From Flavobacterium sp. (GTDB taxonomy: Bacteria > Bacteroidota > Bacteroidia > Flavobacteriales > Flavobacteriaceae), in contig JAIXSK010000039.1 in assembly GCA_027484725.1 (NCBI GenBank), positions 62,001 to 126,000 of the forward strand: a stretch of DNA of 64,000 nucleotides, given 5' to 3'. Shown here in pieces: positions 53,501 to 60,813 of the stretch. The notes below the pieces were generated by a model, which saw only the letters and a list, made by a program, of their open reading frames with translations, ran no database searches and was not told the DNA's origin. A program made the translations under genes and the position numbers. Within the stretch, counting starts at the first letter, position 1, and every line of letters begins with the position of its first letter.

Positions 53501-55341
53501 AAATCAAACGGCAGGGCATTACACAACGGAACCGTTACGTTTACCGGACCTAAACCGGTGGTAAAAGTAGGCCCGATATTTCCGACCACAATACCGGCTT
53601 GTTTGATTTGCATGATAGCGCCTTTCCAACCATTTCCGGTTGAAGTACTCAACACAAAGGTGTAATTACATTTATCTGCCGCTTCACATACATCTGTGTT
53701 GAACGGGAAAGGTCCGGTCCACGGACTAAACAATCCATTGCCACAATCTGCGCGTACCCAATATTGATATTTGGTAGCAGCCACGAGTGGTGTGCCGTCT
53801 AATTGTGTAGTTACTGTAAAACCTGTGTTGGTTCCGGGTCCGGCCAAAACACCAGGGCCTGAAGGAATCAAAGCACCAAATGGTTGAACCGCTACTTCCC
53901 ATGAAGTAGAAATACTGCTCGCACCATTTGCCCAAGTTAAAGTGGCACTGGTGGTTGTAAATGATGGAACCGCCAAATTAATCGGAGCCACACAATTGGC
54001 TTCTTGTACTATTAAAGTATAGGGATAGTTAGGTGTTGCCGTAGTAGACGACAATACTATATATATGGTTTGCCCGGCAGCAACAGAAACCGTTAAATTT
54101 CTGATGGTAGCATTGGCATTGGCTACACCACCCAAACAAGTAGTTCCGATTGATGAACAAGAACCATATACAAAAACACCAGTGTTGGTGCTTCCAAGCG
54201 GATTCATGCTGATGGCCAACAAGGTAGCGGTAGCAGCACTGTTTTGGTATGAATAAACTACGTCATTACTGGCCAAAAAGGCAGTGGTCGTTCCGCATGA
54301 AGTTCCCGGAGTATCGCCGGTTGGCGCAATATTATCACCATAGATAAGCGTATTGCTGTTTTCTTGATAGGGTAAAGTGGCAATAGGCCTTGGATCACTA
54401 CACAAAGAACCCAAAGGCGGTGTGGGCACCAAATAAGGTCCTACCCAAATACTAGTACTTTCAGGACAAACCGAACGAACATAATATTGATAATTGGTTC
54501 CTGGTTCTAATGTTATTCCTGAAGGTGGTCCTAAGAGAAATGATCTAGGAGTTGTTGTAGAGGTAATATTTGTTATCGTTCCTCCACCCGCTGGGTTTGA
54601 ACTGGCATCCGGGTCAAAACCTGAATACCCATAAATAATGTCAAAAGTATTGATTCCTGTATTTGCATCCCATTGTAAAGTGGCTTGGTTGCTCAAAATA
54701 GGCTGAGCTGCTCTGGGGTTAGATGGCTCGGGACATCTCTGAATAATTCTCACATTGTCTACCAACCAACGATCACCACCGGTTGCGGCACCGGGTTGGG
54801 TAAATACTTTAACAAACGCAAAATATCTCGCACCAGTAAAAGATAAATTAATAACTTTCTCTTCATAATCTAATTGGTCAGCGGTAAGTGAACTCAATTC
54901 TGTTTCGGTGTACTCTTGAAGAACGGTAAAGGAAGCCAAATCATCTTGATTCGCGCCGCTTGAAACCCGAATCTGATACTTAGTTCCTGTATCTCCTGCT
55001 AGAGTCTGTCTGGTAAAAAATCTGAATTGACTACTGGCCGGAATTCCGGTGATTTGTGGTGTAATGAGCCACTCTTCAGCCAAAACGCCCTGACCGGTGT
55101 TTTCACGATCTACAAAAGCACAATCTCCGGTTCCTTGATAGGCCGGAAAAGCGGCTGTATTTTTTTTCCAATTTTGACCGCCGTTGGTTCTGTTGTCTCT
55201 TACAAGCCAGTTACCCGAAGGTAATGCCCAAATACCCGACGCGTCGGCAGCAGCAGGTGCGCCATCAAACACTTCGTTCAGCTGAGCTTGCCCAAACTGG
55301 CAGTACAAGGCAACAAAAAAGAATAAAATAAATTTTTTCAT
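47515..55341 (-). CDS. Giant modular adhesin with T9SS type B sorting domain
   Basis: A 2608-residue secreted protein. Signal peptide MKKFILFFFVALYCQFGQAQ; choice-of-anchor J domain (about 20-205, ending DRWLVDNVRII); several fibronectin III modules (from about 205); two copies of a KCNY(T/K)F module; three NDEC-starting modules of about 120 residues (DVWFKFTAT, YYIRVY); a lamin-tail-like domain (near 1800-1930: YISEV, YIEIYNGTG); and five tandem 68-residue units (about 2100-2445, NGITG.W.PATISN). The last ~85 residues are a type B gliding-associated sorting domain (LQIFNRYGTKVYSKSRYV..DGTYFYVIDI). It is the first gene of an operon with SprF-like and PorE-like genes. Probably an adhesin or gliding-related surface protein. 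Confidence 0.93.
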   Translation of the reverse strand: MKKFILFFFVALYCQFGQAQLNEVFDGAPAAADASGIWALPSGNWLVRDNRTNGGQNWKKNTAAFPAYQGTGDCAFVDRENTGQGVLAEEWLITPQITGIPASSQFRFFTRQTLAGDTGTKYQIRVSSGANQDDLASFTVLQEYTETELSSLTADQLDYEEKVINLSFTGARYFAFVKVFTQPGAATGGDRWLVDNVRIIQRCPEPSNPRAAQPILSNQATLQWDANTGINTFDIIYGYSGFDPDASSNPAGGGTITNITSTTTPRSFLLGPPSGITLEPGTNYQYYVRSVCPESTSIWVGPYLVPTPPLGSLCSDPRPIATLPYQENSNTLIYGDNIAPTGDTPGTSCGTTTAFLASNDVVYSYQNSAATATLLAISMNPLGSTNTGVFVYGSCSSIGTTCLGGVANANATIRNLTVSVAAGQTIYIVLSSTTATPNYPYTLIVQEANCVAPINLAVPSFTTTSATLTWANGASSISTSWEVAVQPFGALIPSGPGVLAGPGTNTGFTVTTQLDGTPLVAATKYQYWVRADCGNGLFSPWTGPFPFNTDVCEAADKCNYTFVLSTSTGNGWKGAIMQIKQAGIVVGNIGPTFTTGLGPVNVTVPLCNALPFDLVWTTAGTNANSVRLLVKNSFDQPIYAITSNSGSQVGNTLLTKMVDCLNPECQRPTAVNTTAIGTTTATVNWTSSGIPTTGWEIYLVLSGQPAPTDTTTATYSVPGTDPTSFVMGLTAPFGPLTPDTLYDVYIRSVCSVDSPSDWTAVTTFRTIPTCFRPTAVAVTTASITTTSATITWTNGQPTDNQWQVLLVPAVLTPQGPTAPPTPGVVPPSGNGELLFDVSAPGSPFTATGLQPATIYYVYVRTVCSPTDSSVWQPATTPSFNTLTCDPATKCNYKFILTTSTGNSWNGGRMVVRQNGITQITLGANQINNAAGVTVALCPGVPFDLYWSVAGTSPDLIGVTVVNPFLDVLYTKLPGQGAPLTVLYSGTGNCTPAPCSKPTGMAAVTTSNSALLSWTDNSVPPSQSFALYVVPTGQPAPTNIPPTPPTISGITGTTYNLTQLNSLPLTPSTSYTYYVKAICADPETSAWTVLTPLTFVTKPVNDECLNATPVPINPGQTCVTSVPGNTFGATASLPILTPPLSGTGCGQANNDVWYSFVATATSHSINLTDLVGTPATATLNHSVFSGDCNNLVKLYCSTALNSSATGLTVGNTYYIRVYNSNTTAGQSVTFNICITSPPANDECLGAIDVPVNANQICTQQTAGNTLGATPSSPTLTGTGCTGSDDDVWFKFTATNAIHMIEIKDLVPTPASATTLALSHTLFSGDCGTLTNIYCSALSQSVATGLVVGQTYYIRVYTAGTTAGQSATFNVCIKTPPPPATNDECATAIPVTVNPNAVCTFTTPGNIIGATGSTPAPAACQGNANDDVWFSFVATGTRHIISLLNVEGTTTNLNHAVYSGTCGALVQKYCSAANSLTSNNNTFVVGQTYYIRVWSNESTSQVTTFDLCVKSVSTCENAAPFCGSSDQNPFIFENTTGIPSTGEIACLGSNPNPTYYTLHVGQTGPLFFNILQNTAIDAAGNPTGQNLDVDFVAWGPFTSTASCNQISFADCPTCPFDNFPPTNSTFYPFGNIIDCSYSTSFTETLSIPNAQEGEFYIILITNFNGAAGFIKLVQTNFTAPDAGETICCGVELGPDKSVCDTTVTLNALEGVVDLNNVPSSFQWFYNGSTTPIPGETGATITVNQSGSYKVTGACGLNDVDDTINVTFNVTPTPEITITQPTCENLLGSIVVTAPVGATAPPAPNLYISEVTDEPSGSTSASLSYIEIYNGTGAAVDLSNYKLKVYTNGNAGAQCDTPLTGMIANNATSVIKLSNDADLFGIGSQVTNTVSCGVNFNDSIVLTTSSDAVVDVWGINGTGFTPLNDPGYDYRRNPSAAAPSTTWNASDWTVIDWTGTTTAADYSNIGSHSATPPSGYEYNVDNGTWQSGTTFTGLSVGTHTVYVRDVTTTCISSLTFEISPSNVNQPVTACVYPETVCISDANPTNSFTGLTPNGQFTTNSPLLVIDPVTGEVNLAASQPGSYQITYSFGGDLPNCIGPGSTTVDIVVTPLTVPSFDPLGPICFGTPAPVFSSTSLNGITGSWNPATISNTVSDTYTFTPDPGQCADIAVMNISVVTENIVTIFDQIDPFCEGTAAPTLPTTSSNGITGIWTPATVSNLATDTYSFTPDPGQCALPTTMTIVVTPPNITPDFTQILPFCEGTAAPTLPLVSNNSITGSWNPATVSNIATATYTFTPDAGQCAVPVDMTIVVTPPNITPTFTQIADLCSGSVAPTLPATSLEGITGVWTPATIDNNNPATYQFTPNPGQCALGQTMTITVNPSRTSDFAPIAPICQDGLVPPLDTTSPNGIVGVWNPDVISNTASATYTFTPTSDPCATGQSIEVTIIPKPVFKVEGGCIGSNYTLTVTPEIQGASYVWKDENGSVIPDANSSTLVVSQTGSYTCEVTVDGCSDDETEPVTTISCLIQKGISPKGTGTGDGKNDYFDLEGFNVSKLQIFNRYGTKVYSKSRYVNEWFGQSDNGDELPDGTYFYVIDIDGQKSKSGWIYINHER
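48010..49045 (-). repeat. Five tandem 204-bp coding repeats in the adhesin
   Basis: Five 68-residue Ig-like units follow each other without spacers, each with a CxG-type turn, the motif NGITG(S/V/I)W(N/T)PAT and FTPDPGQCA. Neighbouring DNA copies share an identical stretch of about 32 bases at a 204-base distance (starting about 48404 and 48608). The first and last copies diverge more. Confidence 0.85.
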
Positions 55342-55391
55342 AACAATGAAAATTTAGGTGGTTTGTTAAAGTATTGCAATTTTTTGAGCCC

Positions 55392-55399
55392 CAAATTTA
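55392..55399 (-). promoter_or_regulatory. -7 box of the adhesin operon
   Basis: The minus strand reads TAAATTTG, an exact TAnnTTTG match, 50 bases before the adhesin start codon. Confidence 0.45.
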
Positions 55400-55504
55400 A
55401 CAAAATATATGAAAGCGTTAAGAGAAATTTGCTTTTTAACGTGGATGATTGAAAAATCATCGGTATAATGCCCGTAAAATCAGGTGAAATGTTACTTAAT
55501 TGAT

Positions 55505-55512
55505 TAGTTTTG
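55505..55512 (+). promoter_or_regulatory. -7 box of hflX promoter
   Basis: TAGTTTTG, an exact TAnnTTTG match, 18 bases before the ATG at 55531. An in-frame TTG at 55510 falls inside it and is not the start. Confidence 0.5.
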
Positions 55513-55530
55513 CATTCGAAAACGTACCTA

Positions 55531-56748
55531 ATGTTAGAGAAAGAAAACATCAATTACGAGCGAACGGTGGTGGTTGGGATTGTGACCCAGAATCAATCAG
55601 AAGAAAAGCTCCATGAATATTTAGACGAACTTGAATTCTTAACTTTTACCGCAGGCGGCGAAGTCATCAAACGCTTTTTTCAAAAGATGGAGCGCCCCAA
55701 TCCGAAGACTTTTCTCGGAACCGGAAAAATGGAAGAAATCAACGTTTTTGTACGCGAACACCAAATTGCTACGGTTATTTTTGACGATGAACTTTCGCCA
55801 TCACAACAAAAAAACATCGGAAAAATCCTGAACTGCAAAGTACTCGACCGAACCAATTTGATTCTGGATATTTTTGCCCAACGCGCTGAGACTTCCTATG
55901 CCAGAACCCAAGTAGAATTAGCGCAATGTCAATATCTACTGCCGCGCCTATCGGGCATGTGGACACACTTAGAACGCCAAAAAGGTGGTATTGGTTTGCG
56001 CGGTCCGGGTGAAACCGAAATCGAGACCGACCGCCGAATTGTGCGCGATCGGATTGCGCTTTTAAAAGAAAAAATCAAAACCATTGACAAGCAAATGTCT
56101 ATTCAACGCAGCAATCGCGGGGCTATGGTGCGCGTGGCTTTGGTGGGTTATACCAATGTGGGCAAATCAACTTTGATGAATGTCATCAGTAAAAGCGAAG
56201 TGTTTGTTGAAAATAAATTGTTTGCTACCTTAGACACTACGGTGCGCAAAGTAGTCATCAAGAACTTGCCGTTTTTGCTCTCAGATACCGTTGGTTTTAT
56301 CCGCAAATTACCCACTCAATTGGTCGAATCATTCAAAAGCACACTCGATGAAGTGCGTGAGGCTGATTTGCTTTTACATGTGGTAGATATTTCGCATCCG
56401 GATTTTGAAGATCACATCGCTTCAGTCAACCAAATTCTGCAAGACATCAAAAGCCATGACAAACCAACTTTGATGGTATTCAATAAAATCGATGCCTACC
56501 AACACCAAATCATTGAAGAAGATGATTTAATTACTGAGCGCACCCGAAAACACTACACCCTTGAAGAATGGAAACAAACTTGGATGAATGATTTTGGCCA
56601 CAAAAACACCTTGTTCATATCGGCCACCAACAAAGAAAATTTTGAAGAGTTTCGCGAGCGTGTTTATGAAGCAGTAAGACAAATTCACATTACGCGTTTT
56701 CCGTACAATCACTTTTTATATCCCGACTACAAAGACGCTCAAGAATAA
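55531..56748 (+). CDS. hflX: Ribosome-associated GTPase HflX
   Basis: A 405-residue GTPase that binds the 50S subunit and rescues or splits stalled ribosomes. Visible: the HflX N-domain (NPKTFLGTGKMEEI, FDDELSPSQQKNIGK, VLDRTNLILDIFAQRA), the linker GPGETEIETDRR, then the G domain with P-loop GYTNVGKST, the switch II DTVGFI, and NKID. Full length for the family. The ATG at 55531 is chosen from the family start and the promoter. It is a single gene with its own terminator. Confidence 0.94.
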   Translation: MLEKENINYERTVVVGIVTQNQSEEKLHEYLDELEFLTFTAGGEVIKRFFQKMERPNPKTFLGTGKMEEINVFVREHQIATVIFDDELSPSQQKNIGKILNCKVLDRTNLILDIFAQRAETSYARTQVELAQCQYLLPRLSGMWTHLERQKGGIGLRGPGETEIETDRRIVRDRIALLKEKIKTIDKQMSIQRSNRGAMVRVALVGYTNVGKSTLMNVISKSEVFVENKLFATLDTTVRKVVIKNLPFLLSDTVGFIRKLPTQLVESFKSTLDEVREADLLLHVVDISHPDFEDHIASVNQILQDIKSHDKPTLMVFNKIDAYQHQIIEEDDLITERTRKHYTLEEWKQTWMNDFGHKNTLFISATNKENFEEFRERVYEAVRQIHITRFPYNHFLYPDYKDAQE

Positions 56749-56750
56749 AA

Positions 56751-56777
56751 AAAGCCTGATGTAAAATATCAGGCTTT
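56751..56777. terminator. Bidirectional terminator between hflX and the DUF3078 gene
   Basis: Perfect 10-bp stem AAAGCCTGAT / ATCAGGCTTT with a 7-base loop and A/T-rich flanks, between two convergent stop codons. Confidence 0.9.
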
Positions 56778-56797
56778 CTGTTTTTGTTTTGTATGGT

Positions 56798-57715
56798 TTA
56801 AAATCCGTAATTTATGCCCAAACCAAAAATCTGTCGGGTTTGAAATCCGGCAAAAGCATTGTCGTCATAAATGGTTTGGAATACAAAGTTGGTCGTCAAA
56901 TAACGATTGATTTTCATCACAATATTGGTGGTGTAATCCAAATCAACATTTTGTGGTTTGTCTAAATAATTTGAATACAAATTCAAGGTGTTTTCCATGG
57001 TTACATTTTGCATGATTTCAAACTTGTAATAGCCTGAAGCATAAAAACCCAATTCATAGCGGTATGTCTTTCCTTCTTCGACTCCAAAATAAGCTTTGTT
57101 CGGAAGCGTGAAGTCTTTATCAACAAAAGTAAATTTAGACGTAATTGGCGCCATATTAAATTTAAAATTGTCGCTTTTCTTCCACAACATACCCGGACCA
57201 AAAGTCAAATAACCCGGAGAAAGCAAATTGGTGTTTTCAGTTCTGATTTCTTTGCCATTGGCATCTTTTGAATACACATAACCTTTGGTAAACTGCGTTC
57301 TAAAGTTTCCAAAAAACGAGTAATACCAATATCCTCCGGCCTTTTTACCAAAAACTGAGTTGTATTCAAAACGGTCATCTGTTTTTTTCTCAAAATCAGA
57401 ATTTTTGGTTTGTAACAATCCGTACGAAGCAATTACTTTATTGTCCCAAGTGATTTTGTCTTTTTTGTAGTTAAAATCGTAGTTGATACCCAGGTTTCCG
57501 GAAATGTTGTTTTCACCACCAGCCAACCAATTGTTGAAGTTAGATTGATTGAACAAGAAAATCAAATTCCCTTTGGTTTTCCATCCGTTAGTTGTTGTGT
57601 CAACTGTTTTTTTGACCGTTTTTTCGGTGTTGACAATCAGTTCTTTTTCAGTTGTTTGGGCTTGAATGATTCCGCTTACCAAAAGCGCGAGTGCCCACCA
57701 TCTTTTTTTTGCCAT
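56798..57715 (-). CDS. DUF3078 outer-membrane protein
   Basis: A 305-residue protein with signal peptide (MAKKRWWALALLVSGIIQAQ). The mature part has the DUF3078 hallmarks GWKTKGNLIFLFNQSNFNNW and GGENNISGNLGINYDFNY, then repeated amphipathic strands with a C-terminal aromatic residue (IFGLGINYGF), as in outer-membrane barrels. Function unknown. It has its own -7 box and follows DUF2480 after 63 bases. Confidence 0.87.
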   Translation of the reverse strand: MAKKRWWALALLVSGIIQAQTTEKELIVNTEKTVKKTVDTTTNGWKTKGNLIFLFNQSNFNNWLAGGENNISGNLGINYDFNYKKDKITWDNKVIASYGLLQTKNSDFEKKTDDRFEYNSVFGKKAGGYWYYSFFGNFRTQFTKGYVYSKDANGKEIRTENTNLLSPGYLTFGPGMLWKKSDNFKFNMAPITSKFTFVDKDFTLPNKAYFGVEEGKTYRYELGFYASGYYKFEIMQNVTMENTLNLYSNYLDKPQNVDLDYTTNIVMKINRYLTTNFVFQTIYDDNAFAGFQTRQIFGLGINYGF

Positions 57716-57738
57716 TCTATTTTTATTTTTAGAAAGCG

Positions 57739-57746
57739 CAAAATTA
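57739..57746 (-). promoter_or_regulatory. -7 box of the DUF3078 gene
   Basis: The minus strand reads TAATTTTG, an exact TAnnTTTG match, 23 bases before the ATG. Confidence 0.5.
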
Positions 57747-57778
57747 AAAAACCGGCTGAAAAATCTGACTTTTTCTAT

Positions 57779-58288
57779 TTATTTTTTTGATTTATAGAGC
57801 GGAACGGCCGAACAAGCCTCGCCATACATAATGCTTTTAGCGTATTTTTGAAGATATTGCACAGCACTGATATAGGCACTCATCGGGACAGGTTTTTTAG
57901 AACAACCTTTTAAAATAACCGCTTTGTCTTGATAAGTAGAATAATCTATTTTAGGCAGAACTTCTTGGTACAAAGCTGTTTCTAAATCTTCTAAAGTTCC
58001 TTGCACAATTTTGCTTGCAAAGGGCGACAAATAGGTTGTGACCAAAATATAAGCCCAAGCCGGCACAATGGCGTCGGTACTGCAATAAAGCGCCACCAAC
58101 TGATTTTGATGTCCGCTCCAATCATAACTGTTTAAAGCAGCTCTGAACTCTTTTTCCTTGAGCACAAATCCCTCCCAAAGCCATTGAGACAGATCAATTT
58201 GCGCACGCACACCATGAGTGTAGTAATCTTCTAAATCAAACACTTCAAGCGCGCTGTTGGCGACTCTGTTGATGATTTCGTCTGACAT
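57779..58288 (-). CDS. DUF2480 family protein
   Basis: A 169-residue cytoplasmic protein found in Bacteroidota next to suf genes. Visible: NRVANSALEVFDLEDYY at the start, ALYCSTDAIVPAWAYILVTTYLSPFA in the middle and GCSKKPVPMSAYISAVQYLQKYAKSIMYGEACS near the end. Cys residues at the GCSKK and EACS sites are possible functional residues. It begins 2 bases after the SufT-like stop, so it belongs to the same operon and may serve Fe-S metabolism. Confidence 0.85.
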   Translation of the reverse strand: MSDEIINRVANSALEVFDLEDYYTHGVRAQIDLSQWLWEGFVLKEKEFRAALNSYDWSGHQNQLVALYCSTDAIVPAWAYILVTTYLSPFASKIVQGTLEDLETALYQEVLPKIDYSTYQDKAVILKGCSKKPVPMSAYISAVQYLQKYAKSIMYGEACSAVPLYKSKK

Positions 58289-58290
58289 AA

Positions 58291-58614
58291 TTACAACATT
58301 CCAAGTTCAAGTTTAGCTTCTTCACTCATCAGGTCTTTGCTCCAAGGCGGATCAAAAGTAATTTCAACTTCCGTGGCTTTTACGTTCTCTATAGAAGTGA
58401 CTTTTTCTTCCACTTCTCTAGGCAGTGTTTCAGCCACCGGACAGTTCGGAGAAGTGAGTGTCATCAGGATTTTAACTTCAAAATCTTCGTTGACCATTAC
58501 ATCATAGATTAATCCGAGTTCATAAATATCAACCGGGATTTCAGGGTCGTAAATGGTTTTGAGCTTTTTGACAATGGCTTCACCAAGTGCTTGTGTATCA
58601 ATTTTTGTTTCCAT
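58291..58614 (-). CDS. sufT: SufT-like DUF59 Fe-S maturation protein
   Basis: A 107-residue protein of the MIP18/DUF59 family. DPEIPVDIYELGLIYDV and the conserved Cys in TSPNCPVAETLP are clear. In other bacteria SufT helps mature Fe-S proteins under high demand. It is 4 bases downstream of sufE and 2 bases before DUF2480, inside the sufS-sufE operon. Confidence 0.88.
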   Translation of the reverse strand: METKIDTQALGEAIVKKLKTIYDPEIPVDIYELGLIYDVMVNEDFEVKILMTLTSPNCPVAETLPREVEEKVTSIENVKATEVEITFDPPWSKDLMSEEAKLELGML

Positions 58615-58618
58615 GGGA

Positions 58619-59038
58619 TTATTTTTTGGCAGTATAAGCTAATGCGTACATTTTTATTTGTTTGATCATGGACACCAGGCCATTGGCGCGCGTGGGCGAT
58701 AATTGTTCTTTGAGGCCAATTTGATCAATAAAATCAGTATTGGCTGAAAGTATCTCTTCGGGCGTTTGATGTGAGAAAACGCGAATCAAAATCGCTATGA
58801 TTCCTTTGGTGATAATGGCGTCACTATCTGCAGTAAAAACGACTTTGCCGTCTTTTATTTCGCTGTGCAACCAAACCTTTGATTGACAACCTTTGATGGT
58901 ATTTTCGTCTGTTTTATATTGAGCAGCTATAAGCGGTAGTGTTTTTCCTAAGTCAATCACATACTGAAAACGCTCTTCCCAATCGTCAAACATCGAGAAC
59001 TCATCAATAATTTCTTCTTGTATTTCACGGATATTCAT
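58619..59038 (-). CDS. sufE: Sulfur acceptor protein SufE
   Basis: A 139-residue protein that takes persulfide from the SufS cysteine desulfurase. The acceptor Cys lies in IKGCQSKVWL, and the C-terminal LSPTRANGLVSMIKQIK is typical. Full length. It starts directly after the lipoprotein stop, in the sufS operon. Confidence 0.94.
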   Translation of the reverse strand: MNIREIQEEIIDEFSMFDDWEERFQYVIDLGKTLPLIAAQYKTDENTIKGCQSKVWLHSEIKDGKVVFTADSDAIITKGIIAILIRVFSHQTPEEILSANTDFIDQIGLKEQLSPTRANGLVSMIKQIKMYALAYTAKK

Positions 59039-59482
59039 TTATGACTTGGGTACTAATTGGTTAATTTTTTCTATCAGTTTTTGAATCTGAGCCGGCGGTG
59101 CTCCGTGGTCAAAGGTCTGCGACTGATAAATACTGTCATGATAGGTAATCTTTAAATCTGCGTGCGGCGCTCCGTCATAAAACCTTTTTTTGGTGGGCGC
59201 TTCATAAGTTGATAATTCTTGAAGTTTGAGTTTTTGAAATTCATCAACCAAGACCTTCCAATCGGCATCGCTCAATAATTGATCTTTTATGGCAGCTTCT
59301 TGCTCATCACGCCGGTTTTTGTACACTGAATAATGTTGATTTTTAACCACAATTCTTTGGTAAAATCCACGTGCATTGGCAGTGTAATCAACTACTGTAT
59401 TGGTTATATCTTTCTGTTTATCAGAACCACACCCTTTGCTCATGAGCAAGGTGAGTAAAATCATACATCCTGTTTTTATCAT
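59039..59482 (-). CDS. Small lipoprotein inside the suf operon
   Basis: A 147-residue protein with a hydrophobic N-terminus and a lipobox-like SKGC (MIKTGCMILLTLLMSKGC). The body has the repeated pattern DYTANARGFYQRIVVKNQHYSV and DGAPHADLKITYHDS. No domain recognised. It fits between sufS and sufE with gaps of 1 and 0 bases, so it is co-expressed, although a lipoprotein role in cytoplasmic Fe-S assembly is not obvious. Confidence 0.7.
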   Translation of the reverse strand: MIKTGCMILLTLLMSKGCGSDKQKDITNTVVDYTANARGFYQRIVVKNQHYSVYKNRRDEQEAAIKDQLLSDADWKVLVDEFQKLKLQELSTYEAPTKKRFYDGAPHADLKITYHDSIYQSQTFDHGAPPAQIQKLIEKINQLVPKS

Positions 59483-59483
59483 T

Positions 59484-60698
59484 TTATAAAAGCATTAAGC
59501 GAGCCTTTTCAATGGCTTCAACCATATAATCAATTTCTTCTTTGGTATTGTAAAAAGCAAACGATGCGCGAACGGTTCCGGGAATCTGATAATAATCCAT
59601 AATGGGTTGCGCACAATGATGACCGGTTCTAACGGCTATCCCCTTTTTGTCAATAATGGTTCCGATGTCATACGGGTGAATCCCTTCAATATTAAACGAA
59701 ATCACCGAAGCTTTCTGGCCCGATGTTCCGTAGATTTTTAAACCTTCTATTTGAAGGAGTTTTTCTGTGGCATACTGCAAAAGCTCGTTTTCATAAACTT
59801 TAATGGCCTCAAAACCTATCGAATTCATGTAATCAACGGCGGTTCCTAAAACAATGCCTCCTGCAATATTGGGTGTTCCGGCTTCAAATTTATGGGGTAA
59901 TCCGGCATAAGTGGTTTTTTCAAAACTGACCGTTGCAATCATTTCACCACCCCCTTGATACGGTGGTAATTGGTTGAGCCACGATTCTTTTCCGTACAAT
60001 ATACCCACGCCCGTCGGGCCACACATTTTATGGCCAGAGAAAACGTAAAAATCACAGTCTAAATCTTGCACATCGGGCTTTAAATGTGGAACGGCTTGCG
60101 CTCCATCAACCAAAACTGCTGCACCAACTTCGTGCGCCAAAGCAATCATTTCTTTAACCGGATTGATGGTTCCGAGCGCATTTGAAATGTGATTAACGGC
60201 TACTATTTTGGTTTTCTCATTGAGCAATTCGCGGTATTTTTCTTGAATGAGTTCGCCTTGCTCGTTCATCGGAATCACTTTTAGTACAGCTCCGGTTCTT
60301 TCACAGAGCATTTGCCACGGAACAATATTGCTATGGTGCTCTAAGGCCGACACCAAAACCTCATCGCCGAGCTTTAAAATCGAGGTAAAACCATAGGCGA
60401 TGGCATTGACGGAATGTGTTGTTCCGGAAGTAAAAATCACTTCATGAGCATGTGTAGCATTGATGTGTTTTTGGATTTTTTTCCGAGACAACTCATAAGC
60501 ATCGGTAGCCCATTGGCTCAAGGTGTGCACACCCCGGTGAATATTGGAATTGATTTGTTCGTAATAATGCTGTATAGCCTCAATAACTACTTTGGGTTTT
60601 TGAGAAGTTGCTCCGTTGTCAAAATACACCAAAGGCTTGCCGTGAACGGTTTGAGAAAGTATCGGGAATTCCGCGCGGATTTTCTGAATATCGATCAT
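59484..60698 (-). CDS. sufS: Cysteine desulfurase SufS
   Basis: A 404-residue PLP enzyme that takes sulfur from cysteine for Fe-S clusters. The PLP lysine is in FSGHKMCGPTGVG, the catalytic Cys in RTGHHCAQPIMDYY, and the cofactor region in SALEHHSNIVPWQ. The length is that of SufS (group II). It starts a five-gene run sufS - lipoprotein - sufE - sufT - DUF2480. Confidence 0.95.
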   Translation of the reverse strand: MIDIQKIRAEFPILSQTVHGKPLVYFDNGATSQKPKVVIEAIQHYYEQINSNIHRGVHTLSQWATDAYELSRKKIQKHINATHAHEVIFTSGTTHSVNAIAYGFTSILKLGDEVLVSALEHHSNIVPWQMLCERTGAVLKVIPMNEQGELIQEKYRELLNEKTKIVAVNHISNALGTINPVKEMIALAHEVGAAVLVDGAQAVPHLKPDVQDLDCDFYVFSGHKMCGPTGVGILYGKESWLNQLPPYQGGGEMIATVSFEKTTYAGLPHKFEAGTPNIAGGIVLGTAVDYMNSIGFEAIKVYENELLQYATEKLLQIEGLKIYGTSGQKASVISFNIEGIHPYDIGTIIDKKGIAVRTGHHCAQPIMDYYQIPGTVRASFAFYNTKEEIDYMVEAIEKARLMLL

Positions 60699-60721
60699 GT
60701 ACTATTTAGAAAAATTCAAAA

Positions 60722-60729
60722 CAAAAGTA
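60722..60729 (-). promoter_or_regulatory. -7 box of the sufS operon
   Basis: The minus strand reads TACTTTTG, an exact TAnnTTTG match, 23 bases before the sufS ATG. It shows that the second half of the suf cluster can be transcribed independently of sufCD. Confidence 0.5.
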
Positions 60730-60813
60730 ATAAAATTGAAAGTCATACATCGCTAAGAAGTCGTTAATAATTCAATTGTTTTGCTACTTTTACCCAAATA
60801 CAAATAGTCTTAA

